Both the position numbers and the translations under genes were made by a program. Shown here piece by piece: positions 8,709 through 16,852 of a stretch of DNA of 64,000 nucleotides (within the stretch, counting starts at the first letter, position 1; the number at the start of each line of letters is the position of its first letter). The notes below the pieces were generated by a model. That model had not been told where the DNA came from and made no database searches. It worked only from the letters and a program-made list of their open reading frames with translations. Source of the DNA: Spirillospora albida (lineage in GTDB: Bacteria; Actinomycetota; Actinomycetes; Streptosporangiales; Streptosporangiaceae); contig NZ_JOFJ01000003.1 in NCBI RefSeq assembly GCF_000718255.1, positions 348,138 through 412,137 on the forward strand. Reading direction: 5' to 3'.

Positions 8709-10046
8709 TCAGTGCCCGCGCATCCGGCCGACCAGCCGGGTGTCGTACGTCCCGGCGGCGAACTCCGGGTGGTCGAGCAGCTCGGCGAGGAACGGCAGGT
8801 TCGTGCCGATCCCCTCGATGCGGAACGCGGCGATGGCGGCGCGGGCGCGGTCGAGCGCGGCGGCGCGGTCCGCGCCGTGGACGCACAGCTTCGCGAGCAG
8901 CGGGTCGGAGACGGCGGTGACGGTGTTGCCCTCGGCGTAGCCGGCGTCGATGCGGATGCCGTCGCCTGCGGGCTCCTCCCACACCTTGATCTCGCCGGTG
9001 CGGGGCTGGAAGTACTCGGGATCTTCGGCGTGGATGTGGAACGCGAACGCGTGGCCGCGCGGCGCCCCGCCGGGCAGGGTCGCCTGCCACCCGGCGGCGA
9101 TCCGGAGCTGCTGCTCGACCAGGTCCACGCCCATGACCATCTCGGTGAGGGGGTGCTCGGCCTGCAGGCCGGTGTTCATCTCCAGGAAGAAGAACTCCTG
9201 CGCGGCGGGGTCGACGAGGCACTCGACGGTTCCGGCGCCGCGGTACCCGACGGCCTCGCCCGCGCGGACGGCGGCGTCCAGCATCCGCTCCCGCAGCTCG
9301 GGGCCGACCCCCGGGGACGCGGTCTCCGCCGCGACCTTCCGGTGCCGGCGCTGGACGGAGCAGTCGCGGTCGCCGAGGGCGACGACGGTGCCGTCGGCGA
9401 GGCCCAGGATCTGGATCTCGACGTGCCGGGCGGCCGGCAGGTACCGCTCGAGCAGGAGGTCGGGCCGCCCCGAGAGGCGCTCGGCGTGCGCGCGGGCCGT
9501 CTCGTACGCCGAGCGGAGCGCCGCGGGGTCGTGGGCGACCGCCAGGCCGGCGCCGTCCGTGCCGGCGGCGGGCTTCACGATCACCGGGTAGCCGATGCGC
9601 TCGGCCTCCTCCAGCGCGGTCCCGACGTCCGGCACGGGCTCCCACACGCCCGGCGCGACGGGAAGGCCCGCCTCCTTCATCAGGTTCCGGGCGTTGATCT
9701 TGTCGCCGAGGCGGGCGATGGAGAGCGGCGGCGGGCCGATCCAGGCGAGCCCGCGGGCCTCGACCTGGCGGGCGAACTCGGCGTTCTCGGCGAGCAGCCC
9801 GAAACCGGGGTGGACGGCCCGCGCGTTCGTCCGGCGCGCCGCCTCCAGCACCGCCTCGCCGCGCAGGTAGCTGCGGGCCGGGTCGCCCGGCCCGAGCAGG
9901 AGCGCCTCGTCGGCCTCCGCCACGAACGGGAGGTCCGCGTCGGCCTCCGAGTACACCGCGATGGCCTTCAGGCCGAGCGCGCGCACCGTGTGGATGATCC
10001 GGGCGGCGATCTCGCCCCGGTTCGCCACGAGGACGGACTCGAACAC
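8709..10046 (-). CDS. Biotin-carboxylase-like ATP-grasp protein with altered active site
   Basis: A 445-residue protein colinear with AccC-type biotin carboxylase: N-terminal VANRGEIAARI, the HPGFGLLAEN motif, the GDK Lys, ATP-grasp core RHVEIQIL and RDCSVQRRHRKV, and the C-terminal domain. Several usual catalytic positions are changed. The expected MNTRxQVEH reads MNTGLQAEH, so the catalytic Arg is Gly. The expected CRINAED reads FHIHAED, so the enolate-stabilising Arg is His. The glycine-rich ATP loop reads AGTDGAGL. No biotinyl or carboxyltransferase domain is attached. The start is GTG 10046 behind GGGGAG. It may not carboxylate biotin in the standard way. It is followed by the BsaP-like gene. 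Confidence 0.88.
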   Translation of the reverse strand: MFESVLVANRGEIAARIIHTVRALGLKAIAVYSEADADLPFVAEADEALLLGPGDPARSYLRGEAVLEAARRTNARAVHPGFGLLAENAEFARQVEARGLAWIGPPPLSIARLGDKINARNLMKEAGLPVAPGVWEPVPDVGTALEEAERIGYPVIVKPAAGTDGAGLAVAHDPAALRSAYETARAHAERLSGRPDLLLERYLPAARHVEIQILGLADGTVVALGDRDCSVQRRHRKVAAETASPGVGPELRERMLDAAVRAGEAVGYRGAGTVECLVDPAAQEFFFLEMNTGLQAEHPLTEMVMGVDLVEQQLRIAAGWQATLPGGAPRGHAFAFHIHAEDPEYFQPRTGEIKVWEEPAGDGIRIDAGYAEGNTVTAVSDPLLAKLCVHGADRAAALDRARAAIAAFRIEGIGTNLPFLAELLDHPEFAAGTYDTRLVGRMRGH

Positions 10047-10176
10047 CAGCGCAACTCCCCTTTTCCATGGTCCGCTCTTCGATGGTCCACGGCCGACCCT
10101 AGTGGGCCCGCCGTCCCCCGGCCACCAGGGTCGGAGGCGGGCGCGGTCAACGGCGGGCGCGGTGAGCCCGGTGGGC

Positions 10177-11556
10177 TCACGGCCGGGTGCGGCGGTCGAC
10201 CACGCGGCTGAGCGCCTCGACGACCGTCGGGTCGTACTCGGCGGCGGAGTCGAGCCGGAGCCGCTCCAGGACGGCGGCGCCCCGGTCCCGGTCGGACGAC
10301 GCGCCGACGAGGTCGTCGTAGGCGTTGGCGGCCTTGATGATGCGGGCCGCGAGCGGCGGCGAGACCGGCCGCTCCCCGGCGGTGTCGCGGCCCGCGCGGT
10401 ACGGGTGCGAGGACAGCTCGACGATGTGCGCGACGCGGTCCAGCACACCGGTCTCCTTGATGACCTCCGCGCCGAGCTCGGCGATGCGGCGCTGCTCCGT
10501 CGGGGACGCGAGGACGGTCGCGCCGCCCGGGATCGGGTCGCCGAGCGACAGCTGCCCGATGTCGTGCATCAGCGCCGCGTACTCCAGTTCGAGGAGCTCG
10601 GCCTCCGCCATGCCGAGTTCGCGGCCCATCGCGACGGCGAGCCGCGACACGCGCCGCGAGTGGCCCGCCTCGACGTACCCGCCGACCTCGGTGACCCGCG
10701 ACAGCGCCCGGATCGTCTGCAGGTACGTCGCGCGGATCCCGGCGTAGCGGCGGAACGCGAACTGGGTGACGAGGATCGGCACCGTGAAGATCAGCAATGC
10801 GGCCTCGCCCATCGCGGTCGTGGCGACGGCGATCAGCATGGCGGTCGCGCTGGTCGCGACGCACAGCGCGATCTTCGCGTTGATCTCGTCCCGCAGCGCG
10901 ATCCCGAACCGGGCCCGGACGGCCTCCGCCCGGATCATCGCGGCGATCAGCACGTCGGTGAAGCAGGACGCGACGACGACCCCGCACATCACGGCGAGCA
11001 TCAGCAGCCAGGGCGCCTCGAGCGCGAGGAAGGGGCGGAAGGCCAGCGCGACGACCGCGACCGTGAACAGCCGGCGGGCCATCGCGTCCGGCCTCGGGGT
11101 GCGGCCGACCGCGGCGTGCGGCAGCGAGCCGATCAGCATCCCGGCCGCGGTGACCGCGACGACCTGCAGCGCCGAGTGCTCCGCCGGGACGACGCCGAGC
11201 GGCGCGTCCGGCGCGGCGCCCTCCGGGCCGACGCCGATGAGCAGCGCGTAGCCGATCGCGCCGGCGCTCGCGATGGGCGCGACCTCCCGGTTGCCCGGCA
11301 TGACCATGCGGAACAGCTCGCCGAGCGAGATCAGCACGCCGAAGACGAGCGCGACGTCGGGCTGCCGCACCCCGGACGCCGCGACCTGGGTGACCGCGAT
11401 GACGACGAGCAGCCCGGCGGTGGCGATCAGCAGCAGCTGCCCGGAGTCGATCGTCTGCCACGCGGCCCGCTCCCGCGCGCGCGCCCGCGCCGTGCCCAGT
11501 CGCGACGTGCCCGACTTCGACGCGCCCACCTTGGAGGTGCTCACCTGCTCGGTCAC
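10177..11556 (-). CDS. Membrane HD-domain phosphohydrolase, GYP motif degenerate
   Basis: A 459-residue protein. About six hydrophobic segments lie between residues ~35 and ~250, followed by a cytoplasmic HD domain (HSRRVSRLAVAMG, then LMHDIGQL). The signature HHE...GRGYP of HD-GYP enzymes is replaced by SSHPYRAGRD, so cyclic-di-GMP hydrolysis is doubtful. It starts at GTG 11556 inside the stop codon of the upstream HD-GYP gene (GTGA overlap), which indicates translational coupling. The pair may form a heteromeric membrane sensor, with this member regulatory. That role is inference. Confidence 0.85.
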   Translation of the reverse strand: MTEQVSTSKVGASKSGTSRLGTARARARERAAWQTIDSGQLLLIATAGLLVVIAVTQVAASGVRQPDVALVFGVLISLGELFRMVMPGNREVAPIASAGAIGYALLIGVGPEGAAPDAPLGVVPAEHSALQVVAVTAAGMLIGSLPHAAVGRTPRPDAMARRLFTVAVVALAFRPFLALEAPWLLMLAVMCGVVVASCFTDVLIAAMIRAEAVRARFGIALRDEINAKIALCVATSATAMLIAVATTAMGEAALLIFTVPILVTQFAFRRYAGIRATYLQTIRALSRVTEVGGYVEAGHSRRVSRLAVAMGRELGMAEAELLELEYAALMHDIGQLSLGDPIPGGATVLASPTEQRRIAELGAEVIKETGVLDRVAHIVELSSHPYRAGRDTAGERPVSPPLAARIIKAANAYDDLVGASSDRDRGAAVLERLRLDSAAEYDPTVVEALSRVVDRRTRP

Positions 11557-12914
11557 GGGCGGACCCCGCCGTCGCCGGTGACGCGGATGGGCGTGGACGG
11601 GTCGTCGTGGTCGTGCCGGGTCGTGTCGTGGACGTCGTCGTCCGGCAGGACGACCGCGTCCGGCGGCTCCCAGCCCTCCCGGTCGAGGGCGCGCAGGAAC
11701 GCCTGCACCATCATCGGGTCGAAGTGGTCGCCCATCCCCCGCCGCAGCTCCTCGACGGCCTCCCCCATGCTGCGGGCCGGCCGGTACGAGCGGGTCGAGG
11801 TCATCGCGTCGAACGCGTCGGCGACGGAGATGACCCGGGCGAACTCGGGGATCTCGTCGCCGGCGAGGCCCATCGGGTAGCCGCGGCCGTTCAGCTTCTC
11901 GTGGTGGTGCATGATGCCGGCGAGCGCCTCGTCCAGGAAGCCGATGTCGCGGACGATCTCCAGCCCGCGCATCGGGTGCAGCTGGATCGCGGCGAACTCC
12001 TCCTCGGTCATCGGGCCCTCCTTGCGCAGCACCGTCGTGGGGACGCCGAGCTTGCCGACGTCGTGCAGCATCCCCGCGTACCGGATCGCCTCGACCCGGT
12101 CGGGCCGCATCCCGATCTCCTGCGCGATCATCACGGAGCCGCGCGACACCCGCTCGGAGTGGCCGCGGGTGTAGTAGTCCTTGGTCTCGACGGCCTGGCA
12201 GAGCGCGGCGAGGGTCGCGGCGTGCGCCCGCTGCTGCGCGTGCGCCTGCTCCAGCGCCCACCGGGCGATGAACAGCGGCAGCAGGACGAGGACGGCGGCG
12301 AACGGCCCGACCCGCGGCCACAGGCCCGCGATCAGCACGCCGAGCGTCCCGTAGCCGAGGCAGCCGAACGCGAGGGGGCCGCTCTCGCGGAGCAGCTCCC
12401 GCGGTGCGGCCTGCCGGCTGAGCAGCAGCACCCCGGCGAGGAGGGCCAGGTTGACCGCGACGAACGTGCCGAGCGCGCCGAGGAACGGGACGATCACGTG
12501 CTCGACCCAGCGGGCCGCGCGGGGGTCGGCGTCGTAGCCGCCGAGCAGGTCGAAGACGGTCCCGGCGGTGAACCCGCCGAGCGCGAACTGCGCGCCGTTG
12601 AACGCGCGCTTGACGGGGGCGAAGAACCGCTGCCCGGTGACGACGGCGCAGACGCCGAGCAGCGCCGCGCCGGCGGGGTCGAGCAGGACCACTCCGGCGA
12701 GGCTCGCGGCGAACCCGAGCGAGACCTTCGCACGTTCCAGGTTCAGCCGCGCGGGCGCCGAGTCGGCGACGAGGAACAGCACGGCCAGGACGGCCAGGGT
12801 CGTCCAGTCGAGGTCGGCGTAGGAGCCGGTGAGGGTCGACGCCGCGATGAGGCCGGCGGCGACGGCGACCACACCGCACACGTAGGCCCAGGCAGCCGGA
12901 GGTAGTCCACGCAT
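11553..12914 (-). CDS. Membrane-anchored HD-GYP domain protein
   Basis: A 453-residue protein with roughly seven hydrophobic segments in the first ~240 residues. A canonical HD-GYP phosphodiesterase domain follows: HSERVSRGS, LHDVGKLGVP, then HHHEKLNGRGYP and DAFDAMTSTRSYRP. HD-GYP domains hydrolyse c-di-GMP or related cyclic dinucleotides. The acidic, His-rich tail (DDDVHDTTRHDHDD) is unusual. I start at ATG 12914 with GAGGGGG six bases upstream. It is the first gene of a two-gene unit with the degenerate partner, so its promoter should lie in 12915-13278. Confidence 0.9.
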   Translation of the reverse strand: MRGLPPAAWAYVCGVVAVAAGLIAASTLTGSYADLDWTTLAVLAVLFLVADSAPARLNLERAKVSLGFAASLAGVVLLDPAGAALLGVCAVVTGQRFFAPVKRAFNGAQFALGGFTAGTVFDLLGGYDADPRAARWVEHVIVPFLGALGTFVAVNLALLAGVLLLSRQAAPRELLRESGPLAFGCLGYGTLGVLIAGLWPRVGPFAAVLVLLPLFIARWALEQAHAQQRAHAATLAALCQAVETKDYYTRGHSERVSRGSVMIAQEIGMRPDRVEAIRYAGMLHDVGKLGVPTTVLRKEGPMTEEEFAAIQLHPMRGLEIVRDIGFLDEALAGIMHHHEKLNGRGYPMGLAGDEIPEFARVISVADAFDAMTSTRSYRPARSMGEAVEELRRGMGDHFDPMMVQAFLRALDREGWEPPDAVVLPDDDVHDTTRHDHDDPSTPIRVTGDGGVRP

Positions 12915-13020
12915 TGCCGCCCCCTCGGGGATGACGGACGGGCGGACCGGGGCTCGGCCGCGATCGCCGGCGCCGCGGACCCGCGCGCCACCCGGCACGC
13001 TCGCCGCCGCACCGCCGGGC

Positions 13021-13107
13021 CTACACCCAGGACACGCCCTCGGGCATCATCAGCGACGACGACGAGGCGCGCGAGCCGTGGACGGCCGCCGTCACACGCT
13101 TGCGCAT
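13021..13107 (-). CDS. Possible 28-residue peptide in a 364-bp gap
   Basis: The gap 12915-13278 holds no long gene. This short frame starts at ATG 13107, with GGGGAG just upstream and GGGGGAGG farther back. It encodes a basic start (MRKRV), a four-serine run and the tail MMPEGVSWV. I see no recognised family. It could be a real small peptide or simply leader sequence for the HD-GYP genes downstream on the same strand. Confidence 0.25.
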   Translation of the reverse strand: MRKRVTAAVHGSRASSSSLMMPEGVSWV

Positions 13108-13278
13108 GGCTCCCCGCCTCCCCCCGCGAACCGCGCGGCCCCCGCCCTCCGGGTCGGCGCCACCCCGGTTCTCGCGGACGTGCACGTGCTCCCGTCGCTG
13201 AATTCCGCACAAGCCTAACGCCATGAGCCATGGCCACACAGGCATGCGGGGAATCGTGAGCAAAGTGTGAACCACCGA

Positions 13279-14217
13279 TCACCCAAGACGCGCCCCGGGC
13301 CGCTCCCGCGCCCACGCGACGGTCGCGGCGAGGCCCTCCGCGAGCCCCATCCGGGGCTCCCAGCCGAGCTCGGCACGGGTCGGCCCGGGGTCGACGGACA
13401 TGGCGGGCAGGTCGCCCAGCCGGGACGGGGCGAACTCCGGCTCGTCGGGCGCCCCGGCCGCGGCGGCGACGAGGGTGTGCAGCTCGCGGTCGGTGGTCTG
13501 GCGCCCGGTCCCGACGTTGAACCGGCGCCCGCCGCCCCGCTCGCCGGCCGCGCGGGCGAACGCGTCCACGACGTCCAGCACGTAGACGTAGTCGCGGGTC
13601 TGCTTGCCGTCGCCGAACACCCGCGTGGGGCGGCCCGCGAGAAGCGCGTCCGAGAAGATGGACACGACCCCCGCCTCACCCTCGGGCGTCTGGCGCGGCC
13701 CGTACACGTTCGCCAGCGTCAGCGCCGTGTAGTCGATCCCGTGCAGGGCCTTGTACGTGCGCAGGTAGACCTCGCCGGACACCTTCGACGCCGCGTACGG
13801 CGAGGCGGGCCGCAGCTCCGCGTCCGGCGGCACCGGCAGCGCGTCCGGGACCCCGTACACCGCGCAGCTCGACGCGAACACGACCTTGCGGGCGCCCGCC
13901 GCGCGCGCCGCCTCCAGCACGTTCGCGGTGCCGATGACGTTCACGCGCGCGTCGTGCAGGGGGTCGGCGACGCTCGCCCGGACGCTCACCTGCGCGGCGA
14001 GATGGCAGATCACCTCGGGGCGGCGCTCCGCCGCCCGGCCGGCCAGCGCCGGGTCCGCGACGTCCATCCGCAGGTACTCGACGCCGTCCCGGAAGTTGGC
14101 GCCGGACGAGCCGTCGTCCACGCCGGCGACCTCGTGGCCGTCGGCGACGAGGCGGTCGACGAGATGCGATCCGATGAATCCGGCCGCGCCGGTGACGAGA
14201 ATCCGCATCCCCCGCAC
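13279..14217 (-). CDS. NAD-dependent epimerase/dehydratase
   Basis: A ~312-residue extended SDR. The Rossmann motif TGAAGFIGSHL is at the N-terminus, SSCAVYG supplies the catalytic Ser, and YAASK the Tyr-Lys pair. The domain order and NVYGPRQ segment resemble UDP-glucose 4-epimerases and dTDP-glucose dehydratases. The start is GTG 14217 or ATG 14208. The ATG has its purine box immediately adjacent, so the GTG is kept. It probably acts on a nucleotide sugar for cell-surface glycans. It lies just downstream of rsrA on the same strand, but a functional link is not evident. Confidence 0.9.
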   Translation of the reverse strand: MRGMRILVTGAAGFIGSHLVDRLVADGHEVAGVDDGSSGANFRDGVEYLRMDVADPALAGRAAERRPEVICHLAAQVSVRASVADPLHDARVNVIGTANVLEAARAAGARKVVFASSCAVYGVPDALPVPPDAELRPASPYAASKVSGEVYLRTYKALHGIDYTALTLANVYGPRQTPEGEAGVVSIFSDALLAGRPTRVFGDGKQTRDYVYVLDVVDAFARAAGERGGGRRFNVGTGRQTTDRELHTLVAAAAGAPDEPEFAPSRLGDLPAMSVDPGPTRAELGWEPRMGLAEGLAATVAWARERPGARLG

Positions 14218-14227
14218 GATACGCGGG

Positions 14228-14524
14228 TCAGGCGCCCTCGGGCCGCCCGGCGCGGTCGGTGCCCTGCAGTTCGCCGCAGATCTCCTCGATCCGCCCGAGC
14301 ACCTTCGCGCGCAGGTCGGTCGGCGCCTGCTCGCACCCGCACGACTTGCTGACGAGCTTCTTCACGACCTCTTCGAGGCCGTACTCCCGCAGGCAGGGCC
14401 CGCACTCGTCGAGGTGCTGGCGCACCTCGCCGCAGTCTCCCTGGTCGAGCTCGCCGTCGATATAGGCGTAGACCCGCGCCAGGACCTCGTCGCAGGGGGT
14501 CTCGTGGTGATCGCCACAGCTCAT
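14228..14524 (-). CDS. rsrA: Mycothiol-system anti-sigma-R factor
   Basis: A 98-residue zinc-binding redox switch (ZAS family). The HLDECGPC motif gives the His-x3-Cys-x2-Cys core, with further Cys at residues 3 and 11 and in SCGC near 61-63. It holds SigR in the reduced cell; disulfide formation releases zinc and the sigma factor. It follows the SigR gene by 80 bp on the same strand, which is the standard sigR-rsrA order in actinomycetes. Confidence 0.93.
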   Translation of the reverse strand: MSCGDHHETPCDEVLARVYAYIDGELDQGDCGEVRQHLDECGPCLREYGLEEVVKKLVSKSCGCEQAPTDLRAKVLGRIEEICGELQGTDRAGRPEGA

Positions 14525-14604
14525 GGCTCACGCACCCTTCTCGCACACGCAGCCGACCGTGCCGTGCCTGTCACGCCGTCCTCCGCCCGCCGGGTTCCCG
14601 CGTT

Positions 14605-15378
14605 TCACGACGGGCCCCCCGTCGCGCGCGTGAGGCCGCGCTCCTGAGCGTAGTCCTCCAACATGCCGCGCAGCTGGCGGCGCCCCCGATGCAGCCGGGA
14701 CATCACGGTGCCGATCGGCGTGCCCATGATCTCGGCGATCTCCTTGTAGGCGAAGCCCTCGACGTCGGCCAGGTACACCGCGATCCGGAACTCCTCCGGC
14801 AGGTCCTGCAGGGCGCGCTTCACGTCCGAGTCGGGGAGGTGCTCCAGCGCCTCCGTCTCGGCCGACTTCAGCCCGCTGGACGTGTGGGACTCGGCGCGCG
14901 CGAGCTGCCAGTCCTCGATGTCCTCGGTGGCCGCCTGCTGCGGCTGCCGCTGCCTCTTGCGGTAGGAGTTGATGAACGTGTTGGTCAGGATGCGGTAGAG
15001 CCAGGCCTTGAGGTTCGTCCCCTCCTTGAACTGATGGAAGGACGCGAAGGCCTTGGCGAAGGTCTCCTGGACGAGGTCCTCGGCGTCCGCCGGGTTGCGC
15101 GTCATGCGCAGCGCGGCCGAGTACAGCTGATCCAAGAACGGGAGCACGTCGCGCTGGAACCGCTCCTGGCGCTGCTCCACGGTCTCCGTGGTGCCCGCTA
15201 CCTGACCCACCCCCTCGACTGTGGCCGTCCCGGCCCCCCGACGGGCCGTCCCGGCCCCGTCGCGGGGGCGGACGGCGTCATACCTCACAAACGATATCGG
15301 GCCGCCCTGCCCGGCGACGCGGGCGGGGACCTCCGGGATCTCCGCACCCGGCCGGAATCCGGCGACGGCTGTGGTCAT
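14605..15378 (-). CDS. sigR: ECF sigma factor SigR (SigH), long form
   Basis: A group IV sigma factor for the disulfide/thiol stress response. Region 2 carries RMTRNPADAEDLVQETFAKAFASFHQFKEGTNLKAW-type sequence, and region 4 carries the HTH EGFAYKEIAEIMGTPIGTVMSRLHRGR. The 257-residue frame starts at ATG 15378 with GGAGG nine bases upstream. About 65 residues precede the usual core start, recalling the unstable extended isoform of Streptomyces SigR. An exact SigR-type promoter lies upstream at 15468-15494, so positive autoregulation is likely. rsrA follows. A shorter internal start (GTG in the EGVGQ region) may produce a stable form. Confidence 0.93.
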   Translation of the reverse strand: MTTAVAGFRPGAEIPEVPARVAGQGGPISFVRYDAVRPRDGAGTARRGAGTATVEGVGQVAGTTETVEQRQERFQRDVLPFLDQLYSAALRMTRNPADAEDLVQETFAKAFASFHQFKEGTNLKAWLYRILTNTFINSYRKRQRQPQQAATEDIEDWQLARAESHTSSGLKSAETEALEHLPDSDVKRALQDLPEEFRIAVYLADVEGFAYKEIAEIMGTPIGTVMSRLHRGRRQLRGMLEDYAQERGLTRATGGPS

Positions 15379-15467
15379 CGGCGTGCACCTCCGTGGTCCG
15401 CGCCGTCCGGGCGCCGGACCGCCGGGGGTTCCGGGGCGGCGTTGCGCGGACGGTTATGAGACGGTGC

Positions 15468-15494
15468 AACGCCGGAAGGGCCGCGCCGATTCCC
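15468..15494 (-). promoter_or_regulatory. SigR-dependent autoregulatory promoter
   Basis: Read on the minus strand, GGGAAT (15494-15489) is followed by exactly 18 bases and then GTT (15470-15468). This is the GGAAT-N18-GTT consensus known for SigR/SigH. It lies 90 bp upstream of the long-form sigR ATG, so the transcript would include that start. Confidence 0.85.
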
Positions 15495-15632
15495 CGACCG
15501 GCGGGGATCCGGCGCCGTCGACTCCGGAGCGTCCCTACATACGCGGATCTTAACCCTGATCCTGTACGGAGGGTGATGACAGTCCACTAACGGGGAAAGA
15601 ACTTCCATACACCACTAGAACAGGAGCAATCG

Positions 15633-16427
15633 GTGCTACCGGTGCCGGCGCGACCTCCCGAACCCACGATCGCGAACCTCCGCGACGCCTCCGGGTCCCT
15701 GACCCGCTACTGGACGTTCTACTGGGCGGTCGCCGACGCCCAGCTCACCCGATGGCTGCCCCGCCGCCCTTCCCGCGTGCTCGACCTCTCCGGCGGCCAC
15801 GGGCGGACCGCCGGACGCGCCGTCCAGGCCGGGCACGACGTCATCGAGGTACGGGAGCCGGACCGCCCGGGCGCGCCCCCGAGCCCGCACCCGAACGGGC
15901 ACCCGAACGGTCGCCCGGCCGCGCGGAACGCGCTGATCGCCGACTCCGGCGCCCTGTCGTTCCTCGGCGACGCCTGCGTCGACGCCGTCGTCGCCGAGAA
16001 CCGCGTCCTGTCCCGTCATCTCGCCACCGAGGCGACCGTCGCCGAGATCGCCCGCGTCCTGCGCCCCGGCGGCCGCGTCCTGCTCAGCGTCGACTCCCTC
16101 ACCCTCGGGATGGCGCTGCTCGCCGAGCAGAACTTCTGGGCCCACCTGTCGGACGTGCCCAGCGCGGAGGTCGTCCTCGTCCCCTGGCCGGACGGCACCA
16201 TCACCCGCTGCTTCTGGGCCGACCAGCTGCGGGAACTGCTCACCGAATCGGGCCTGGAGGTCGAGTGGATCCGCCCCCGGACGGTGCTCTCGCCCTCGAC
16301 GGTCGAGCACGTCCTGGCCTCGACGCCGGACGCCCTCCCCCGCCTCGTCCGGACCGAGCTGGACGCGCCGGTGAACGACGAGTCCCTCGGCATCCACCTC
16401 CTGGCGAGCGCGATCCGGCCCCGCTGA
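15633..16427 (+). CDS. Class I SAM-dependent methyltransferase
   Basis: A 264-residue predicted methyltransferase. A Rossmann motif-I region, VLDLSGGHGRT, is near residue 48, an acidic strand end (VIEVREPD) follows, and the C-terminal half has the VLRPGGRVLLSVDS strand typical of the fold. A short low-complexity insertion (PHPNGHPNG) sits around residue 90. It starts at GTG 15633 with AGGAG nine bases upstream. It is divergent from sigR. The substrate is unknown. Confidence 0.82.
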   Translation: MLPVPARPPEPTIANLRDASGSLTRYWTFYWAVADAQLTRWLPRRPSRVLDLSGGHGRTAGRAVQAGHDVIEVREPDRPGAPPSPHPNGHPNGRPAARNALIADSGALSFLGDACVDAVVAENRVLSRHLATEATVAEIARVLRPGGRVLLSVDSLTLGMALLAEQNFWAHLSDVPSAEVVLVPWPDGTITRCFWADQLRELLTESGLEVEWIRPRTVLSPSTVEHVLASTPDALPRLVRTELDAPVNDESLGIHLLASAIRPR

Positions 16428-16451
16428 CCCGGACCCGCCGGCGCCCCCGCC

Positions 16452-16784
16452 TCAGCGCCGGGCGCGGTCGTACTTCGACTGGCAGGGCAGGCAGCGCGCC
16501 GCGTCAGGCCGCGCCTCCAGGCGCCCTTCGGGAACCTTCTCGCCGCACCCGACGCACCGGCCGTAGGCGCCGGCGTCGATCCGCTCCAGCGCCTCGGTCA
16601 CCGCGGCGCGGTGCAGGCCCAGCGATTCGAGTGCCGCCTCCACGCGGTCGCTGTCGGAGAGGCCGGAACCGGCGTCCGCGGCGGAGTTGTCGCGCTCGGG
16701 GTGCTCGCCCCGAAGGATCGCGATGGAGCGGTCCAGATCGTCCAGCATGGCCTCGAGACGGGAACGGGCTGCGGCGGTGTCCAC
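16452..16784 (-). CDS. DksA/TraR-family zinc-finger protein
   Basis: A 110-residue protein with an N-terminal helical segment (~1-70) and a C-terminal C4 zinc finger: CVGCGEK at ~77-83, then CLPCQSKYD at ~97. It belongs to the TraR/DksA group that binds in the RNA polymerase secondary channel. The coiled-coil tip acidic residues are not an obvious DxxDxA, so ppGpp synergy is uncertain. The start is GTG 16784. It converges with the methyltransferase gene. Confidence 0.9.
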   Translation of the reverse strand: MDTAAARSRLEAMLDDLDRSIAILRGEHPERDNSAADAGSGLSDSDRVEAALESLGLHRAAVTEALERIDAGAYGRCVGCGEKVPEGRLEARPDAARCLPCQSKYDRARR

Positions 16785-16852
16785 GGTGCTCCGAACTCCT
16801 CCCGGTCATTCCCCTGGGCATGGGGGGTGGTGCCCGGCCGGGGCATGGCCGG

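Noticed and set aside
11607..12905. 432-residue plus-strand frame opposite the HD-GYP gene
   Set aside because: Composition (Arg, Gly, Asp, Val, Gln) is that of a complement of a GC-rich gene; the minus strand has clear catalytic motifs.
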